Shown here in pieces: positions 38,470-47,163 of a stretch of DNA of 64,000 bases. Below the pieces are notes generated by a model. It was not told the DNA's origin. It made no database searches and saw nothing but the letters and a program-made list of their open reading frames with translations. This stretch comes from Janthinobacterium lividum. GTDB taxonomy: Bacteria > Pseudomonadota > Gammaproteobacteria > Burkholderiales > Burkholderiaceae_D. The stretch is from positions 868,001 through 932,000 of the forward strand of contig NZ_CP075583.1 of assembly GCF_023509035.1 (NCBI RefSeq), in the 5' to 3' direction. The position numbers were made by a program, and so were the translations under genes. Each line of letters starts with the position of its first letter. Position 1 is the first letter of the stretch.

Positions 38470-40100
38470 CATTTCACCGCCAGCCGCGCCGCCCTATCCC
38501 CCCACCACGCCGCTTCCTCGAATACGGAAAAGCCCGACAGGTCGGCATGCGCGAACAGGATGGCGCCGTCGTGTTCACGCAGCGCCTTCAGCCCCGCGTT
38601 GCTGCGAAATCCCGGCAAGGGAGCGGCCATGGCGTGGCCGCGCACGGTGATGTCGACGTGCTCGACGCAGCTGGCAAAATCGCGTCCATACGCCGTTTTC
38701 AGGTCGACGCTGGCCAGCGCCAGCAATTCTTCGGGGCTGGCCATGTCCAGCCACTTGCGGGCTTCCTGCGGCGTGCGGTCGGACAGGGCCACGTAGGCGC
38801 TGAAGACGGTTTTCTCGGGCGGGCGCACGCGGATATCCTGGTGCGTGGAGACGACGTAGCCGAGGCCCGGTTCCTGGTACACCACGTTGTCCCAGCACAG
38901 GGGCGCATGCGGCAGTTCGTCGGGAAAGCGCTTGAGCAGGAAGTTGGCCACCAGCCACGGCGCATACGCGGGCGTATCGCGTTTCGCGTCAAAGCCATAG
39001 TCGGCGATATTCTTCACCACGCGCGCCGCCACATACAGCGGCATGGCGCAGATGGCCTTGCGTGCCTTGACCAGGTAAGTGCGCGGCTGGCCGTCGACCA
39101 GTTCCAGGCACAGTGCCTCCACGCCCTTGTCCGTCGTCTGCACGGAAACCACCGTGCCCGCCTTGCGCCGCACGCCCGACGCCTGCTCCATGGCCGTGGC
39201 CACGGGCTGCATGCCGCCCGGCCACGTCAGCCAGGCGCCGTTGCCGGTATTCGCCGCCTGTCCCCAGCGGCTGCAGTAGTAATGCAGGCCGGCCCAGGCC
39301 GAGACCTGGTCGTAGCGCGTGCCGTAGTCGTCGCGGCAGCAGTAATTCAAATACCAGTGCAGGGTGGGCGAAGTGTAGCCTTCGCGCTCCATCCATTGTT
39401 TCAAGGTGATGGCGTCGAGCGCCTGCCAGGCCGGGTCTTGCGACGACTCCACGGTAGGGAAAACGAAGACGCGCTTGCCATCGCTGCCATGCGCCTGGCG
39501 CAAACGCCGCACCTCGTCAAAGAAGCGCTCGTGCTGCGCCAGTTCCGCAGGCGGCACGCCTTCGGTGGGAATGAAGCCTTCCTGCCAGTGGCCGTTGAAC
39601 AGCAGGCGTTCTTCCGGCGCGTGCAGGATATAGCGCTCGTCGTAATATGGCTTTTCCGCCTGCGGATCGCGCTGGATAATCCCCAGGTCGAACAGGATCT
39701 CGCGCACATGCGTCGATTCGGGCGATGGCAGCGGCAGGTAATGGCCGCCGGTCGGATAAGCCAGGTCGCCGAAATGGCCACCCGCTGCGTTGCCGTAGGG
39801 CTGCGGCCCATCGATCATCAGGAAATCCGTGTGCCCCAGCTTGTTCAAGCGCCAGGCGGCAGTCAGGCCGGCGATGCCGGAGCCAAGAATGGCGACATCC
39901 GTGGTGATGGTTGCCGAGGGCGCCGGCAGCGCCGTGCGCTCGCGCAGCACCTTGCGCAAATAGTGTCCCTCGCTGCGGCCCGGATACAACACCTTCGGCG
40001 TGATTTCCTGCCAGCGCAAATACGCGGCGATGCTGCCGATGCCGGCGGCTGCCGCTGCCGTGCCGCCGGCAGCCCACAGCATGAAGGAACGGCGCTGCAT
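38469..40100 (-). CDS. Tat-exported FAD-dependent oxidoreductase (amine-oxidase-like)
   Basis: A 543-residue flavoprotein. The N terminus MQRRSFMLWAAGGTAAAAAG has a twin-arginine pattern and hydrophobic stretch, so export as a folded protein is likely. The FAD Rossmann motif is DVAILGSGIAGLTAAWRLNK (about 68-87), followed by a second FAD-contact region and a C-terminal GAILFAHADLSGFSVFEEAAW. It is like flavin amine oxidases/NAD(P)-binding Rossmann proteins. Its start overlaps the spermidine-synthase-like stop (TGATG), so the two are coupled, which suggests a polyamine-related substrate; that is inference. Confidence 0.78.
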   Translation of the reverse strand: MQRRSFMLWAAGGTAAAAAGIGSIAAYLRWQEITPKVLYPGRSEGHYLRKVLRERTALPAPSATITTDVAILGSGIAGLTAAWRLNKLGHTDFLMIDGPQPYGNAAGGHFGDLAYPTGGHYLPLPSPESTHVREILFDLGIIQRDPQAEKPYYDERYILHAPEERLLFNGHWQEGFIPTEGVPPAELAQHERFFDEVRRLRQAHGSDGKRVFVFPTVESSQDPAWQALDAITLKQWMEREGYTSPTLHWYLNYCCRDDYGTRYDQVSAWAGLHYYCSRWGQAANTGNGAWLTWPGGMQPVATAMEQASGVRRKAGTVVSVQTTDKGVEALCLELVDGQPRTYLVKARKAICAMPLYVAARVVKNIADYGFDAKRDTPAYAPWLVANFLLKRFPDELPHAPLCWDNVVYQEPGLGYVVSTHQDIRVRPPEKTVFSAYVALSDRTPQEARKWLDMASPEELLALASVDLKTAYGRDFASCVEHVDITVRGHAMAAPLPGFRSNAGLKALREHDGAILFAHADLSGFSVFEEAAWWGDRAARLAVK

Positions 40101-41612
40101 CAGCGGATCACCCGGTTCCAGTCCTGCTCGAATTCATGCACGAGCGACTGGGTATTCAAGCGATTCGGCGCCATGGGCAGCGGCTGCATGTCGGGCGGGA
40201 AGATGAACATCTCGCGCGTGGTGTCCGCATTCAGGTAGCGCATGGGAAGGCGGTAGCTGGTGGGCGGTTTGTAGTCGAGCTGGGGCGAGGCCAGAATAAA
40301 ACCCCATTCGCCGAACGAGGGCACATAGGCGTGGTAGGGCCAGGTGCGCATGCCCACTTCGCGCAGGGTCGAATTGATGGTCCAGTAGGCGTGCGGGGCA
40401 AAGAAGGGCGACGTCGATTGCACCACCATCAGGCCATTGGCGGCCAGGTGTTTTTTTACCAGGTCGTAGAAAGGCACGGAGTACAGTTTTCCGAGCGCGA
40501 AGCTGGACGGATCGGGGAAGTCGACGATGGCCGCGTCGAACATGTCACCGTTGTTGCGCAGCCAGACGGCGGCATCGGCATTGACGACGGTGACGCGCTT
40601 GTCCGAGAACGCGCTGTTATTTAATTTTGCAAGTTCCGGGCGCGTGGTAAAACGCGGCAGTCATGGCCGGGTCCAGGTCGACCACGGTGACGTGTTCGAT
40701 CTGTGGATAACGCAGGATTTCGCGCAGCGCCAGGCCATCGCCGCCGCCCAGCACCAGCACGCGGCGCGCCCACGGCAGCGCTTCCAGCACGGGGTGTACC
40801 AGCGCCTCGTGGTAACGGTATTCGTCGCGCGAGGAAAACTGCAGGTTGCCGTTGATGTACAAACGCGTATCGTCCTTCCAGCGCGTGATCACCAGGCGCT
40901 GGTAAGGCGTAGTGGTGGAATAGACGATCTGGTCGCCGAACAGGCCGTGTTCGCCCCAGGCCACCATGCGGTCAGACATGGCAAAGCCGGCGATCAGCAC
41001 CAGCATCACGGCGCAGGCGCGCAGGAAGCGCCCCGTGAGGTTCTTCAGCTCCGCGCGGAACACCCAGATCGTCCACAGGCCCACGCCCACGTTAAGCATG
41101 CCGAACAGGAAACCCGTGCGCACCAGGCCCAGGTACGGCGACAGCACCAGCGGGAACAGCAGGGAAACGGCCAGCGCGCCCAGGTAATCGAAGGTGAGCA
41201 CGCGGCTGACCAGTTCGGAAAATTCCGTCTGGCGCGAATTCAGGGCGCGCATCACCAGCGGCACTTCCATGCCGACCAGTGCGCCGATCAGGAACACCAT
41301 CACATACAATAAGGTACGAAATGGCGCGGCCATCCACGAAAAGGTCATGAACAGAATGGCGGCCGAGAGGCCACCGATCAGGCCCACGGCCAATTCGATG
41401 TCGACGAAGCGCGAGAGCACGTCGTCATCCTGCACATACTTGGAAAAGTGAGCACCCACACCCATCGCGAACAGGTAGCAGCCAATGATGGTGGAAAACT
41501 GCAGGATGGAGTCGCCGAGCAGGTAGCTGGACATGGCGCCGGCGATCAGCTCATACGCGAGGCCGCAGGAGGCGACCACGAAGACGGACAAAATCAGAAT
41601 CTTTTTGTTCAT
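40100..41612 (-). CDS. Membrane spermidine-synthase-like protein, frameshifted
   Basis: A polyamine-aminopropyltransferase-like protein of about 503 residues with an N-terminal domain of about seven membrane helices (MNKKILILSVFVVASCGLAY onward) and a C-terminal SpeE-like domain: LVLGGGDGLALREILRYP, VTVVDLDPAMT and, after the break, MFDAAIVDFPDPSSFALGKLYS. The two parts are in different frames. TTTT read on the minus strand at 40652-40649 has one T too many; deleting it gives AAFTTRPELAKLNNSAF and joins them. ATG 41612 is preferred to an upstream in-frame codon at 41651. It is divergent from the DUF350 gene by 60 nt. Confidence 0.85.
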
Positions 41613-41672
41613 TGGACTTTTTTTTGTTCTAATATGCGTTGACGTTATCAAATACTCATTGCGAGGAATGCC

Positions 41673-42059
41673 GTGCCCGCCATCCTAAACTATCTGATCC
41701 ATCTTTTACTGGCCGCCGGGCTGCTAATTGTATTTTTTATCATCTACACGCGCGTCACGCCGTATAACGAAGTGCTGCTGATCCGCCAGGGCAACCAGGC
41801 GGCAGCCCTGTCGCTGGGCGGCGCCATGCTGGGCTTTTCCGCCACCATCGCCTCGTCCCTGATGCACACGGCCGACTACCAGCAGTTCTTCGCCTGGGCC
41901 TTTGGCGCCATGGTGGTCCAATTGCTCGCCTATGTGGTCACCACACGCCTGCTGCGCATGTCGAAGGACCAGATCGAATCGAACAACAGCGCCTTCGGCG
42001 GCCTGCTGGCCGCCATTTCCCTGTCGATCGGCGCCATCAACGCCGCCTGCATTTCCTGA
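41673..42059 (+). CDS. DUF350 membrane protein (YjfL type)
   Basis: A 128-residue integral membrane protein with four predicted helices and the DUF350 pattern: LIVFFIIYTRVTPYNEVLLIRQGN, AAALSLGGAMLGFSATIASS and a C-terminal NNSAFGGLLAAISLSIGAINAACIS. The start is a GTG at 41673 with GAGGA 5 nt upstream; a nearby ATG at 41668 is out of frame. DUF350 function is unknown; it heads the plus-strand half of the polyamine-linked cluster. Confidence 0.85.
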   Translation: MPAILNYLIHLLLAAGLLIVFFIIYTRVTPYNEVLLIRQGNQAAALSLGGAMLGFSATIASSLMHTADYQQFFAWAFGAMVVQLLAYVVTTRLLRMSKDQIESNNSAFGGLLAAISLSIGAINAACIS

Positions 42060-42086
42060 CGTTTTACCTCATTCAAGGACACCATC

Positions 42087-43121
42087 ATGAGCCTCGGCAG
42101 CTTTATCAAGAAGCAGTTTATCGACGTACTGCAGTGGAACGAAGAAACGGAAGGCGTGCTGGCCTGGCGTTTTCCCATGCAGGATTTCGAAATCCAGAAC
42201 GGCGCCATCCTGAATGTGCGCGAATCGCAGGTCGCCGTCTTCGTCAATGAAGGCAAGATCGCCGACGTCTTCGGTCCCGGCACGCACAAGCTGACGACGC
42301 AGACCTTACCGTTGCTGACCAACTTGAAAAACTGGGACAAGCTGTTCGACTCGCCGTTCAAGTCCGACGTGTATTACTTCAGCACCCGCGTGCAGACGGG
42401 CCGCAAGTGGGGCACGCCGCAGCCGATCACCATCCGCGACAAGGATTTCGACATGATCCGCGTGCGCGCCTTCGGCATGTACTCGTACCGCATCGCCGAC
42501 GCCCGCACCTTCTTCACCGAGATCAGCGGCACGCGCGAAGTCTATACGCGCGACGAGGTGGAAGATCAATTGCGCGGCATTTTGATGTCGAGCATGGCCA
42601 GCTCGCTGGGCGGCGCGAATGTCCCCTTCCTCGACATGGCGGCCAACCAGGCGCTGATGGCACAAGAGGTCAAGGATGGCCTGGCGCAGGCGTTTTCCCG
42701 CTATGGCGTGGGCCTCGATGAATTCAACGTGGCCAGCATCAGCCTGCCCGAGGAATTGCAGGCGGCGCTCGACGAGCGCATCTCGGCCGGCATGAAGGGC
42801 AGCCTGGGCGCCGACAAGATGAGCGGCTACACCAAATTCCAGGTAGCCAACGCGATCCCGCTGGCGGCGCAGAACGAAGGCGGCATGGCAGGCATCGGCG
42901 CGGGCCTCGGCGCCGGGCTGTCGATCGGCCAGGTGATGGCGCAAAGCATGGGCGGAGCGCTACAGCAGCCCGCCCCGGCTCCGGCGGCGCCACCGGCCCC
43001 TGCGGAAGAACCGATCGAGGCACGCCTGGAAAAGCTCAAAGGCTTGCTCGACAAGGGCCTCATTTCGCCAGCCGACTACGACGGTGCCAAGGCTGAACTG
43101 CTGAAAAAACTGATCGGCTAA
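42087..43121 (+). CDS. SPFH-domain protein with C-terminal SHOCT-like motif (YdjI type)
   Basis: A 344-residue SPFH/virion-core-like protein resembling Bacillus YdjI. Residues about 25-240 form the SPFH region (GAILNVRESQVAVFVNEGKIADVFGPG..., RVRAFGMYSYRIADARTFF, VASISLPEEL). A Gly/Ala-rich then Pro/Ala-rich linker leads to a short C-terminal helix pair (EARLEKLKGLLDKGLISPADYDGAKAELLKKL). Bacillus YdjI is encoded in the pspA-ydjGHI operon and works in membrane stress; a similar role here is inference. It lies 27 nt after DUF350. Confidence 0.85.
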   Translation: MSLGSFIKKQFIDVLQWNEETEGVLAWRFPMQDFEIQNGAILNVRESQVAVFVNEGKIADVFGPGTHKLTTQTLPLLTNLKNWDKLFDSPFKSDVYYFSTRVQTGRKWGTPQPITIRDKDFDMIRVRAFGMYSYRIADARTFFTEISGTREVYTRDEVEDQLRGILMSSMASSLGGANVPFLDMAANQALMAQEVKDGLAQAFSRYGVGLDEFNVASISLPEELQAALDERISAGMKGSLGADKMSGYTKFQVANAIPLAAQNEGGMAGIGAGLGAGLSIGQVMAQSMGGALQQPAPAPAAPPAPAEEPIEARLEKLKGLLDKGLISPADYDGAKAELLKKLIG

Positions 43122-43131
43122 GCGCGACTGC

Positions 43132-44595
43132 ATGCAAACTGTTTCCTGTCCCAGCTGCGGCGCGGAAGTCCACTTCCGCTCGCACGCTTCCGTGCTCGCC
43201 GTGTGCGATTACTGCCACAGCACCATCCTCAAGGACGCCGATTCCGTCAGGGACGTGGGCAAGATGTCGGCCGTCCTGGAAGACTATTCGCCGATCCAGA
43301 TCGGCACGGCCGGCGTACACGATGGCATCCACTTCACGGTCGTCGGCCGCATCCAGCAGCGCTACAGCGCCGGCACGTGGAACGAGTGGTATCTGCTGTT
43401 CGACGACGCCAGCACGGCGTGGCTGGGAGATTCGTCCGGCCTGTACACGCTGACGCGCGAGCGCAGCACGCAAGACGCCCTGCCCGTCTTTGGCGAGCTG
43501 GCGCCGGGCAAGCGCTATACGATCTGCGGCGAGCCCTACACGGCGGCCGAGATCCGCAACGCCGAATGTATCGCAGGCCAGGGAGAATTGCCCTTCAAGG
43601 TGGGCGCCGGCTGGCGCATCCAGGTGGCGGACTTCCGCAACTACGCCAGCTTTGTCACGCTCGACTACACGGATGGCCCGCAACCGGTCGTCTACCAGGG
43701 CGTCGCCGTCACCCTGGACGGCTTGCAGTGCCAGCTGCTGCGCGACGACGACGCCATCGCCAAGAGTGCCGGCAAGTACCGCGGCAAGCTCGACGCGCTC
43801 GACTGCCCGTCCTGCGGCAGCGGCATCCAATATGTGCCCGGCGCGGCGGCGCAGCTGGTATGTCCCGCCTGCCACGCGCAGCTCGACGCCAGCGGTCCGG
43901 AAGCGCAGGTGCTGGCCATCGGCAAGCAGGTGCACGACAACGCCGACATCACGCTGGAACTGGGCGCCAGCGCGAAGATCAGCAATGTCGATTTCACGGT
44001 CATCGGCATGATGCGCCGCGCCGACGACGAAGGCAGCGAGTGGAACGAATACCTGCTGTACAACGCGCGCGCCGGCTTCTTCTGGCTGGTGGAGACGGAC
44101 GACGGCTGGTCGCGCTCGAACGTACTGCCGAACTGGCCCAACTGGGCGTCATTGGACGCCGATACCTGCACGCTCGATGGCGCCACGTATCGCAAACTGT
44201 ATGACTACGGCTCGCAGGTCGTGTACGCGGCGGGCGCCTTCAACTGGAAGGTGGCCGTCGGCGACAGCACGCGCGTCCATGAATTCGAACAGGGACAGAC
44301 CAAGCTGGCGGCGGAAATCACCGGTGAAGAAATGACGTGGTCGCGCTCCGTACCCGTCGCCTATGACCAGATGGCGGCCTGGTTCGGCGCCGCCTTCCAT
44401 GGCGGCGCCAAAGTGCAGAATATCCAGCTGAGCCACCGCGGCATCGCCAAGGTCTTTATCATCATCGTGCTGGTCTTGAATGCGATCCCGATGTTTGTCT
44501 CGTTCTCCAGCACCTTGATGTGGAGTTTGCTGGGCTGCCTGGCGCTGTTCCTGCCCGCCGCTTTTCTCGACAAGAATGCAAAGAATCCCCCATGA
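43132..44595 (+). CDS. DUF4178 protein with two zinc-ribbon/DUF4178 repeats and C-terminal TM helices
   Basis: A 487-residue protein built from two similar halves. Each half starts with a zinc ribbon (CPSCGAEV...CDYCHS at 6-28; CPSCGSGIQ...CPACHAQ near 225-248) and continues with a DUF4178 domain containing F-x-V-[IV]-G and WNEWYLLF or WNEYLLYN. The C terminus has two membrane helices (VFIIIVLVLNAIPMFVSF and MWSLLGCLALFLPAAF). The duplicated layout suggests internal gene duplication. It lies 10 nt after the SPFH gene and overlaps the next small gene (ATGA). Confidence 0.85.
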   Translation: MQTVSCPSCGAEVHFRSHASVLAVCDYCHSTILKDADSVRDVGKMSAVLEDYSPIQIGTAGVHDGIHFTVVGRIQQRYSAGTWNEWYLLFDDASTAWLGDSSGLYTLTRERSTQDALPVFGELAPGKRYTICGEPYTAAEIRNAECIAGQGELPFKVGAGWRIQVADFRNYASFVTLDYTDGPQPVVYQGVAVTLDGLQCQLLRDDDAIAKSAGKYRGKLDALDCPSCGSGIQYVPGAAAQLVCPACHAQLDASGPEAQVLAIGKQVHDNADITLELGASAKISNVDFTVIGMMRRADDEGSEWNEYLLYNARAGFFWLVETDDGWSRSNVLPNWPNWASLDADTCTLDGATYRKLYDYGSQVVYAAGAFNWKVAVGDSTRVHEFEQGQTKLAAEITGEEMTWSRSVPVAYDQMAAWFGAAFHGGAKVQNIQLSHRGIAKVFIIIVLVLNAIPMFVSFSSTLMWSLLGCLALFLPAAFLDKNAKNPP

Positions 44596-44765
44596 GTAAA
44601 TACGTGATCTATGCCCTGATGGTGACGTTTTCCGTCACGGCCGCCAACTGGGTGCGCATGTTCAAGGTGGCCGGCAGCGGCAGTGGCGGCAGCAGCTGGA
44701 GTTCGCGCACGGGCAGCGGCGGCGGCAGCTATGGCGGCGGCTCCAGCGGCGGCAGCCACAAGTAA
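44592..44765 (+). CDS. Small membrane protein with Gly/Ser-rich tail
   Basis: A 57-residue protein. Residues 4-18 form a hydrophobic segment (YVIYALMVTFSVTAA), and residues 28-57 are almost entirely Gly and Ser with a terminal HK. The ATG overlaps the DUF4178 stop (ATGA), and speD starts 2 nt after its stop, so real translation is supported by coupling on both sides. Function unknown; the disordered tail could act as an anchor or contact surface for the SPFH/DUF4178 proteins. Confidence 0.65.
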   Translation: MSKYVIYALMVTFSVTAANWVRMFKVAGSGSGGSSWSSRTGSGGGSYGGGSSGGSHK

Positions 44766-44767
44766 GC

Positions 44768-45139
44768 ATGGCAGCCACACCGCATCTGCCCTTGGGCACC
44801 CATTTGCTGGCCGACCTGTCGGGCATCGCGCCGGAACGCCTGCGCGACGCCGCCGCGCTCGAGCGCTTGCTGCGCAACGCTGCCATCACGGCTGGCGCGC
44901 AGGTGCTGCACAGCCATTTCCACAGCTTTGGCGCCGGCCAGGGCGTCACCGGCGTGGTGCTGCTCGCTGAATCGCACATTTCCATCCACACCTGGCCGGA
45001 ATGCAGCTTTGCCGCCGTCGACATCTTCATGTGCGGCGCGGCCCGGCCGCAGCTGGCGTTGGACACCATCAAGGATGCGCTGCAGGCGGCGCACTGCCAG
45101 CTGCAATCCGTGCGCCGCGCGCCGCCGGGGCAGGCTTAA
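44768..45139 (+). CDS. speD: S-adenosylmethionine decarboxylase proenzyme
   Basis: A 123-residue class 1B SpeD that self-cleaves to make a pyruvoyl enzyme and decarboxylates AdoMet, supplying aminopropyl groups. The cleavage site is E68-S69 in LLAESHISIHTWPE; H74 and C89 match the processing and catalytic residues of Thermotoga SpeD (S63, H68, C83). It is the last gene of the DUF350-SPFH-DUF4178-small protein-speD row and is the metabolic partner of the divergent aminopropyltransferase-like gene. Confidence 0.95.
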   Translation: MAATPHLPLGTHLLADLSGIAPERLRDAAALERLLRNAAITAGAQVLHSHFHSFGAGQGVTGVVLLAESHISIHTWPECSFAAVDIFMCGAARPQLALDTIKDALQAAHCQLQSVRRAPPGQA

Positions 45140-45202
45140 CCTCGCTGGTGGATCGCGTGGGGATCGCTTACACTGTCGGCTCATATCCCAACCGTGACTT
45201 CC

Positions 45203-45757
45203 ATGCGCCGTTCCGCCCTCCTTGCCCTGCCCCTGCTGCTGCTGGTTTCCGCCTGCGATGACTACACGGCGCCCAGCCTGTACCAGGCCACCACGCCAGA
45301 ATGCAAGACGTGGACGGAAGGTTCGCGTTTCGAACTGCCGCGCGGTATCAGCGTGTATGCCACGCCACCTGTCACGCTGAAGGAAGGCGGCACGGAGCTG
45401 GCGCTGATTTTCACCTTGCCCGTCGGCACGCAAGCCAGTTTTACGCGCCTGTCGTTCCTGCTGGAAGAACCGCACAAGCAGCCGTTCGCCGAGGCCAAGG
45501 TGCTGACCATCTACCAGCGCGGCATGAACCGGAAAGCGGAGATCGTCGACGTCATCGAGCAGCTGCCCATCATGTTTGCCGCCGTCGGCAACAGCAAGGA
45601 AACCCAGTGGCGCTTGCGCCTGCAACTGCCACGCCAGCTGCCGCAGCGCTTTGATCTGTCGATGCCCGACATGCTCGTCGCCGGCAAGCGCTATCCGGTG
45701 CGCACGTTTAGCTACCGCTATTTCCCCGAGCGCAGCGCCTACGGCATGTGCAGCTGA
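45203..45757 (+). CDS. Predicted lipoprotein of unknown function
   Basis: A 184-residue protein with a lipoprotein signal peptide: MRRSALLALPLLLLVSAC with the lipid-carrying Cys at 18, then DDYTAPS. The rest looks globular, with four Cys including a C-terminal GMCS. I do not recognise the family. An in-frame GTG at 45194 would add three residues; ATG 45203 gives a better signal. It lies 63 nt after speD and may or may not belong to that unit. Confidence 0.7.
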   Translation: MRRSALLALPLLLLVSACDDYTAPSLYQATTPECKTWTEGSRFELPRGISVYATPPVTLKEGGTELALIFTLPVGTQASFTRLSFLLEEPHKQPFAEAKVLTIYQRGMNRKAEIVDVIEQLPIMFAAVGNSKETQWRLRLQLPRQLPQRFDLSMPDMLVAGKRYPVRTFSYRYFPERSAYGMCS

Positions 45758-45821
45758 GGTTGACGGCGGCGCACGCCGCTGGCACACTGGCGTTTTCCAT
45801 CACACAACAGGAGTAGACAAC

Positions 45822-45860
45822 ATGCGCCATTCGGATACTGCCGTGCTGTCGGCTGCCTGA
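45822..45860 (+). CDS. Possible leader peptide upstream of rsgA (12 aa)
   Basis: A 12-codon open frame, MRHSDTAVLSAA, preceded by a perfect AGGAG at 45809-45813 with 8-nt spacing. It is followed by 162 nt of hairpin-rich sequence before rsgA. The ribosome binding site is better than that of rsgA itself. A regulatory uORF is the simplest reading. Confidence 0.5.
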   Translation: MRHSDTAVLSAA

Positions 45861-45875
45861 TCACTGTTTTTCCCT

Positions 45876-45998
45876 GCTAAGCCCCTTAGCTCGCAATTCC
45901 CCATGCGCGTGATCGCGTAGCCGACGTCCCCCTTCTTTCGTGCCAGTCATGGCGACTGGCGGTGCCTGCACGCGCAGGCTTCACGTCCGCACGCGGAC
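45876..45998 (+). promoter_or_regulatory. Structured leader of rsgA, four hairpins
   Basis: Four short hairpins in a row: GCTAA/TTAGC (45876-45890), GCCAGTC/GACTGGC (45942-45960), GCCTGC/GCAGGC with an ACGC loop (45964-45979) and GTCCG/CGGAC (45985-45998). The last ends 24 nt before rsgA. It matches no riboswitch class that I recognise. Confidence 0.5.
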
Positions 45999-46022
45999 GA
46001 CAGAATTTGGAATCACGCTACC

Positions 46023-47087
46023 ATGATCGCATTCGATTTTGCGCAACTACGCCTTATCGGGCTGCAGCAGGCCATCGCCGGCGCAGCCACCCAACTCGAC
46101 GTATCTTCCCCCACCGCGCAGCTGATGCGCGTGAGCGCCGTCCACCGCGACAGCATCCTCGTTCACGATGGCATCCTGGAACACCCGGCGCGGATCCTGC
46201 CACGCCTGCTGCACGCCTTGCTGGAGCAGGACAGCATCCTTGCCGTCGGCGACTGGATCGCCGTTGAACACGATCTTCACGGCACGCTGTGGATAACGGC
46301 GCACTTATCCCCAGTCACGCAAATCGCCCGGCGCGGCAATGACGGCCGGCGCCAGGTACTTGCCAGCAATGTCGACACGGCCCTGCTGGTGATGGGGCTG
46401 GACGAGGACTTCAACCCGCGCCGCCTGGAACGCTACCTGGCCATCGTGCTGGCAGCCCAGGTCAGCCCCGTGGTGGTGCTGAGCAAGGCCGACGTGGCCG
46501 ACGACGTGGGCGGCAAGCTGGCGCAGCTCAAACACCGTCTGCCGCAGCACGTGCCGCTGTTTGCCATCGATACGCGCCATGCGTATGACGTGGCCATCCT
46601 GGAGCCCTGGCTGGACGCCGGCCAGACCCTGGTGCTGCTCGGCTCATCGGGTGCCGGCAAGTCCAGCCTGACCAATACCCTGTGCGCGGCGCGGCAGGCC
46701 ACCAATGGCGTGCGCCATGGCGATGGCCGCGGGCGGCATACGACGACGGCCCGCTCGCTGCACCTGTGCGCCAGCGGCGCCTGCATCATCGACACACCGG
46801 GCTTGCGCAGCTGGCGCGCGGACGCCGATGCGGAGACTCTGGCGGCCACGTTTGACGACATCGCCCACTTGGCGTCCACCTGCCAGTTCCGCGATTGCCA
46901 GCATGCCAGTGAACCCGGTTGCGCCGTACGCGGCGCCGTCGATGCGGACCGCTTGCGCAACTATCACAAGCTGCTGCGCGACGCCCGCCGTGGCGAAGAA
47001 ACGCCGCTCGAGCGCATTGCCGCGCGCGCCAAGTGGAAGACGATATTGAAGGCGGGGCTGGAAAGGGGAAAAGACAAGCGCCGTTAA
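46023..47087 (+). CDS. rsgA: Ribosome small-subunit-dependent GTPase A (RsgA/YjeQ)
   Basis: A 354-residue circularly permuted GTPase that assists late 30S maturation. The motif order is G4 (VVLSKADV), G1 (LLGSSGAGKSSLTN), G3 (IIDTPGLRSW). The C-terminal zinc site is CQFRDCQHASEPGC, and a basic helix tail follows. The N-terminal OB domain holds VGDWIAVE. It is long relative to the E. coli type and may be a paralogue. It ends in a bidirectional terminator shared with the atp operon and has the structured leader described above. Confidence 0.9.
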   Translation: MIAFDFAQLRLIGLQQAIAGAATQLDVSSPTAQLMRVSAVHRDSILVHDGILEHPARILPRLLHALLEQDSILAVGDWIAVEHDLHGTLWITAHLSPVTQIARRGNDGRRQVLASNVDTALLVMGLDEDFNPRRLERYLAIVLAAQVSPVVVLSKADVADDVGGKLAQLKHRLPQHVPLFAIDTRHAYDVAILEPWLDAGQTLVLLGSSGAGKSSLTNTLCAARQATNGVRHGDGRGRHTTTARSLHLCASGACIIDTPGLRSWRADADAETLAATFDDIAHLASTCQFRDCQHASEPGCAVRGAVDADRLRNYHKLLRDARRGEETPLERIAARAKWKTILKAGLERGKDKRR

Positions 47088-47112
47088 TTTTAGCTAAAGT
47101 TAATTTTGCTGA

Positions 47113-47145
47113 AAAAAAAGGCAGCCCGAAGGCTGCCTTTTTTTA
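47113..47145. terminator. Bidirectional terminator between rsgA and atpC
   Basis: GGCAGCC and GGCTGCC (7 bp, CGAA loop) are flanked by eight A upstream and eight T downstream, so it can end both rsgA (+) and the atp operon (-). Confidence 0.9.
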
Positions 47146-47163
47146 CTACTGCGCGCGGGCAGA

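Noticed and set aside
45942..45998. Guanidine-II riboswitch reading of the rsgA leader hairpins
   Set aside because: The loops are ATGGC, ACGC and CACG, not ACGR pairs, and rsgA is not a guanidine gene. The true guanidine-II element is at 59244.
46023..46060. Manganese (yybP-ykoY) or magnesium riboswitch before rsgA
   Set aside because: The conserved loop sequences of those classes are absent from 45758-46022, and the downstream gene is not a metal transporter.
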